Assembly (NCBI GenBank): GCA_019096065.1
Contig: JAGUCH010000006.1
Location: 3,616,001 to 3,680,000, forward strand
Direction of reading: 5' to 3'
Length of the DNA: 64,000 bases
Source: Paracyclopina nana
Taxonomy: Eukaryota > Arthropoda > Copepoda > Cyclopoida > Cyclopettidae
Position 1 is the first letter of the stretch. Every line of letters begins with the position of its first letter. A program made the translations under genes and the position numbers. Below the pieces are notes generated by a model. That model saw only the letters and a list, made by a program, of their open reading frames with translations, ran no database searches and had not been told where the DNA came from. This document shows positions 60,882 to 64,000 of this stretch, in pieces.

Positions 60882-62548
60882 ACCAACAAGTCTAGAAATA
60901 CATATGAAGTATAGTGTACTGAATAATTGATGGGCAGAAAATGAGCACTCATGCTACCAATTTTAAGAAGCTGTATACAGCATCATGATTTATATTTACT
61001 TGCGATATGGTAACTTGTCGTTTTTTTGCCTCATCGTGCGCAACAAAGTTGCAGAATCGTTTCAGCTCAACTCACACAAAATGCATTTGGCGCAAAAAAT
61101 AAAGTGCAACCATTCGATTCAAGCTTTTAGGAGACTCCTTTTTCAAAATCTGGTGAAGCCTAAACTAAATTGCCAAGAGACATTCAATTTGGACGCAATG
61201 GCCTGAGGAAGAAGTATATCGGGTTACGTAATGTGCTTGATCAGAGCGCTATCCTTTTATCGGGGATCCAAATCCCAGAAATCTGCACTTGCAAGACGTT
61301 TTTCACTTCAAACGGCTAAAGATTCAGTTTCCGATAAAACATGTGCCGAAAACTTTACTCTGATTCCAGCTGCCAAAACTTGGTCAAAAAGAAGTTCCGA
61401 AACTTTAAACGGTGAAACTTTCTCATCGCACTTCATCAAACGGCAAGAAATGCGGAAGTTTTTCTTTCTCCACTCTTCCAAATTGCGCAAAACAACCATC
61501 GAGGTTGGGTGATGACCGCGACTCTTGTTCCGTTAAGTAAGTAAGTTATTATAGGTCGACTGGATATAACCTAACCTAACCTAACCTAACCTAACCTTAT
61601 AATATCCAGTCGACCTAGTTAATTATCTAAGAATGCTTCATTTGAAAGCATTTTCAGAGTCCCTCAAAAGTCCCCATATTTTCATCTGAAGTTGGAAGAA
61701 TCGATAAGTAACGATTCATCTTGTTTTCGCAGGAATTCAAGAATTGGAAACTTTAGTATCGCAAATTCGCTATAATCTAAGCTGCGGCAGTTTTCGGATA
61801 GGTGAACTGAAAATCAATTTCAGATCGGCTGCTAGGACCTTTTAATTGTTTTTCACCAGGCCGGGCTTAATGGGGGCTTTGCAGACAAGCGTAGAGAATT
61901 TATGATCTGCCATTATAAAAGTTTAAGTGTAGCCAGATTCGAAGCTTTTAAAATGTTTAACCCGAAATTAAACAAGGAGAAGAATTTAATGCGCTAGCTC
62001 TGATCAAGTTTTCATGGTTTATATTAGCCCTTTCATTGCTAGCCGTCTCTGCTACCTCTCAATGAGCTCTGTTTGAAAGGAAAGTCGCGCGTCCATGGCT
62101 TTCAGTAGTAATTCGGTTTTCAGGGCAACAACAATTGCAATATACTATAAAGGAAGTGGGTGAGAAAATAGCTGTTGTACCAAAAAAGCTCAGCTAACTT
62201 GCTGATTCGATTAATATTTTAAATTGCCATTTTCATTTTGAAAAATTGATCACTTTACAGCTGCCTATTATTACAGTCAAAGGTCGTTCGTAGTTCAATA
62301 AGTTTTGATTTATCGATGTCACTGACAAGAAAGAAAACCTGATTGAGCGTGAGATTTCATGCGAATTATTTTCTCTATTCGAAGGACTGTTCAGAAATAA
62401 GGAATAGACGGCAAAAGCTACTGAGGAGACGCCCACATCTTCTCAGGAAGACATCATTTATGGGTAGGACCTTTAACAAAACCCAAATGTGAAAGCCATG
62501 TAGCACTTGACGCTGTTAGCCCTCTTTTTGTGGAAAAATCTCCTGAAA
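60882..62548. other. Intergenic, with a telomere-repeat cassette
   Basis: No gene recognised. The only structured item is the 61553-61616 cassette. Confidence 0.4.
61553..61616. repeat. Interstitial (AACCT)6 telomeric repeat framed by 15-bp perfect inverted repeats
   Basis: AGGTCGACTGGATAT (61553-61567) and its exact complement ATATCCAGTCGACCT (61602-61616) flank six perfect AACCT units (61568-61597) plus TATA. AACCT/AGGTT is the TTAGG repeat in another register, the usual arthropod telomere sequence. The whole unit is 64 bp. Confidence 0.9.
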
Positions 62549-62603
62549 ATGGCACCAAAGCCTCAAGTCATTGTGCAGAACATATTTGAGACCTTGGCGA
62601 ACG
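62549..62603 (+). CDS. Possible first coding exon of a gene continuing beyond the window
   Basis: ATG at 62549 (context AAAATGG) reads MAPKPQVIVQNIFETLAN to a good donor (AACG|GTGAGC at 62604, phase 1). The next exon would lie beyond the inverted-repeat element or past the window end. Only 18 codons are visible, and no family is recognised with certainty. Treat as tentative. Confidence 0.2.
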
Positions 62604-62723
62604 GTGAGCTATCTCCTCTTATTTCCTTCACAATTAATAAAGAAGAGCCAATTCTTTTTATGCACAAGTCGAAGAAAGTTTCTGGCTCACAATCAATTGA
62701 GGAAAACTCCGCTCTATTGATAT

Positions 62724-63722
62724 ATAGATCACAAAGATCATAAAGATCGTAAAGATCACTGATCTTTGTGATCTATAAATGGACATTTTTTGTTAATACT
62801 TAGATTATAGTGGTGGACGCGCTAGCAAAGTGATCTATGTATGGACATTTTCTATTTACAGAAAACAGAGATTCATATTTAGATCACAGTCAGTGTTTAT
62901 GATCTGCACATTTTTTTCAAAAGTCTAGGGTAAACTAAGGCCTTGTTCACCTGCAATAATATTAACAAAATTAGGTGCGACATAATCTAATATTTGCAAA
63001 TATGTGGTACTTATAAAATCATTTTTCAGATTTTGACTTCGGAATTGGTCTTTTCCTATCAAAAGCCATCCAACACCAACATTAAAATTCTCAGTGTTTC
63101 AGTATTTCTCTCCAGTATTTTGACAAAATAACAGCCATAATATGCAAGTGAACAGGCCCTTAATTGATTTATTTGAAAAGGCAGACTATTTCTCTGTTGG
63201 CTCTGGGATATTTTACTCATTTTATTTTACATAGTTTGGTAAGGGAACAGGGTATTTAGCGCTCAGGTTGATGTGAGTTGCAATAAAAAAGAAAGGAACT
63301 AAAAGCCAACTAATACTGTATGAAATTGAAATTGCTCTTTGGCATTTTGTCTCCACTGTTCTGAAAGACTGAGTTTATGAAAAATATTAGTAATATTGAC
63401 ACCATTTTGATTTAAGACAGAATAATATTGCATTCTTCAGTCAAGTCTTGCATTTTTAAATAAATCAATGTAGCTTATCCTAGGCTAAGTAAAAAGCTGT
63501 GTAGAGTCTTCAATTAATGATCTTAAAAGGACCACTTATAGATCATAAACACTGATTGTGATCTAATTATGAATATCAGTTTTCACTAGCTAGAAAATGT
63601 CCATATATAGATAAGCTTAGCTAGCGCGTCTACCACAGTGATCTAAATATTTACAAAAAATGTCCATTTATAGATCACAAAGATCAGTGATCTTTACGAT
63701 CTTTATGATCTTTGAGATCTAT
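62724..63722. mobile_element. 1-kb non-autonomous DNA transposon with about 185-bp terminal inverted repeats
   Basis: Left arm about 62724-62908 and right arm about 63535-63722 are inverted copies at close to 90 percent identity by eye. Shared landmarks include AAAGATCATAAAGATCGTAA, CTGATCTTTGTGATCTATAA, ATGGACATTTTTTGT and GACGCGCTAGC. The ends are themselves short GATC-centred repeats that can fold back. The roughly 620-bp interior is AT-rich with no transposase frame. The immediate flanks (TTGATAT / GTATGG) give no clear target duplication. Confidence 0.85.
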
Positions 63723-64000
63723 GTATGGATGGAGCCGGAAAACTCATTTTACACCTTTTTCCAACTCTGAAAGTGTTTGCACTTCCAATCTGATTGCAGT
63801 TCACAATCTCAAAATCAAATCTTTTAGCAGAAAAAACATAAAAAGCAGTTTCAAAGGCTGAACCGACAAAAAAAAGAAGCATAAATAGAGCAACTGGTTT
63901 TTGGGGGTGCTTAAAAAACTTTTTTTCTGCAATGGCAACATGCAACTGCTGTAATATCTAGTTTGCATTTTAGCCACTTATGCATCCGTCTCGGCAACTT

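Noticed and set aside
1-64000. CRISPR arrays, bacterial operons, rRNA and tRNA genes
   Set aside because: The sequence is eukaryotic. I saw no regular spacer array and no convincing tRNA B-box with a matching A-box and acceptor stem by eye; a tRNA scan would be decisive.

Overview
This is a eukaryotic window. The genes carry GT-AG introns, and I checked their reading-frame phases across every junction I list. An arthropod is the best fit, for two reasons. The gene set is bilaterian: an NCoR/SMRTER corepressor, a Stumps/BCAP-type adaptor, a MEKK1-type kinase, Asterix, RBM18 and neuropeptide-type 7TM receptors. There is also an interstitial (AACCT)6 block at 61568-61597, which is the (TTAGG)n telomere repeat typical of arthropods. 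Presence of a MEKK1-type MAP3K argues against a Drosophila-like genome. I cannot name the species.

Left part (1-18 kb): 3' end of an unrecognised secreted or membrane protein (+, to 1216). A convergent Stumps/BCAP-like adaptor (-, exons 5145-1308) probably has a far 5' coding exon at 10309-9952. Then come a secreted PAN/kelch-like protein (+, 11186-12584), Asterix (-, 13369-12849), a single-exon divergent 7TM protein (+, 13828-14673), a secreted Q/P-rich C-type lectin (+, 15344-16254), and RBM18 (-, 17274-16756) with a decayed tandem copy of its 3' end.

Middle (18-42 kb): one NCoR/SMRTER gene on the minus strand covers 34173-18213. I reconstruct 16 coding exons totalling 6564 nt, or 2187 aa, with every junction phase consistent. 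A two-exon BTB zinc-finger gene (+, 23957-25299) is nested in an intron of this gene, so a repressor-type transcription factor lies inside a corepressor gene. The 5' end of NCoR is CpG-rich. It is flanked by six copies of a GGGACCGTCTC-like motif, while the introns carry three copies of ACCGCGTAGACTC. From about 36.3 to 42.2 kb the only structure seen is pseudogene debris, including a broken DEAD-box helicase fragment.

Right part (42-64 kb): a MAP3K1/MEKK1-like kinase (+, 42220-52933, 11 exons) has a SWIM zinc finger and a kinase domain, but I see no RING. It is followed by a FMRFamide-receptor-like GPCR (+, 55512-60881, 3 exons). The last 10 kb is rich in small inverted-repeat elements: a 154-bp element with 15-bp perfect ends, a 156-bp foldback, the telomere-repeat cassette framed by 15-bp inverted repeats, and a 1-kb element with about 185-bp terminal inverted repeats.

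The genes do not form an operon or pathway cluster. Several are connected by signalling theme (FGF-type adaptor, MAP3K, GPCR, corepressor), but I read that as coincidence.
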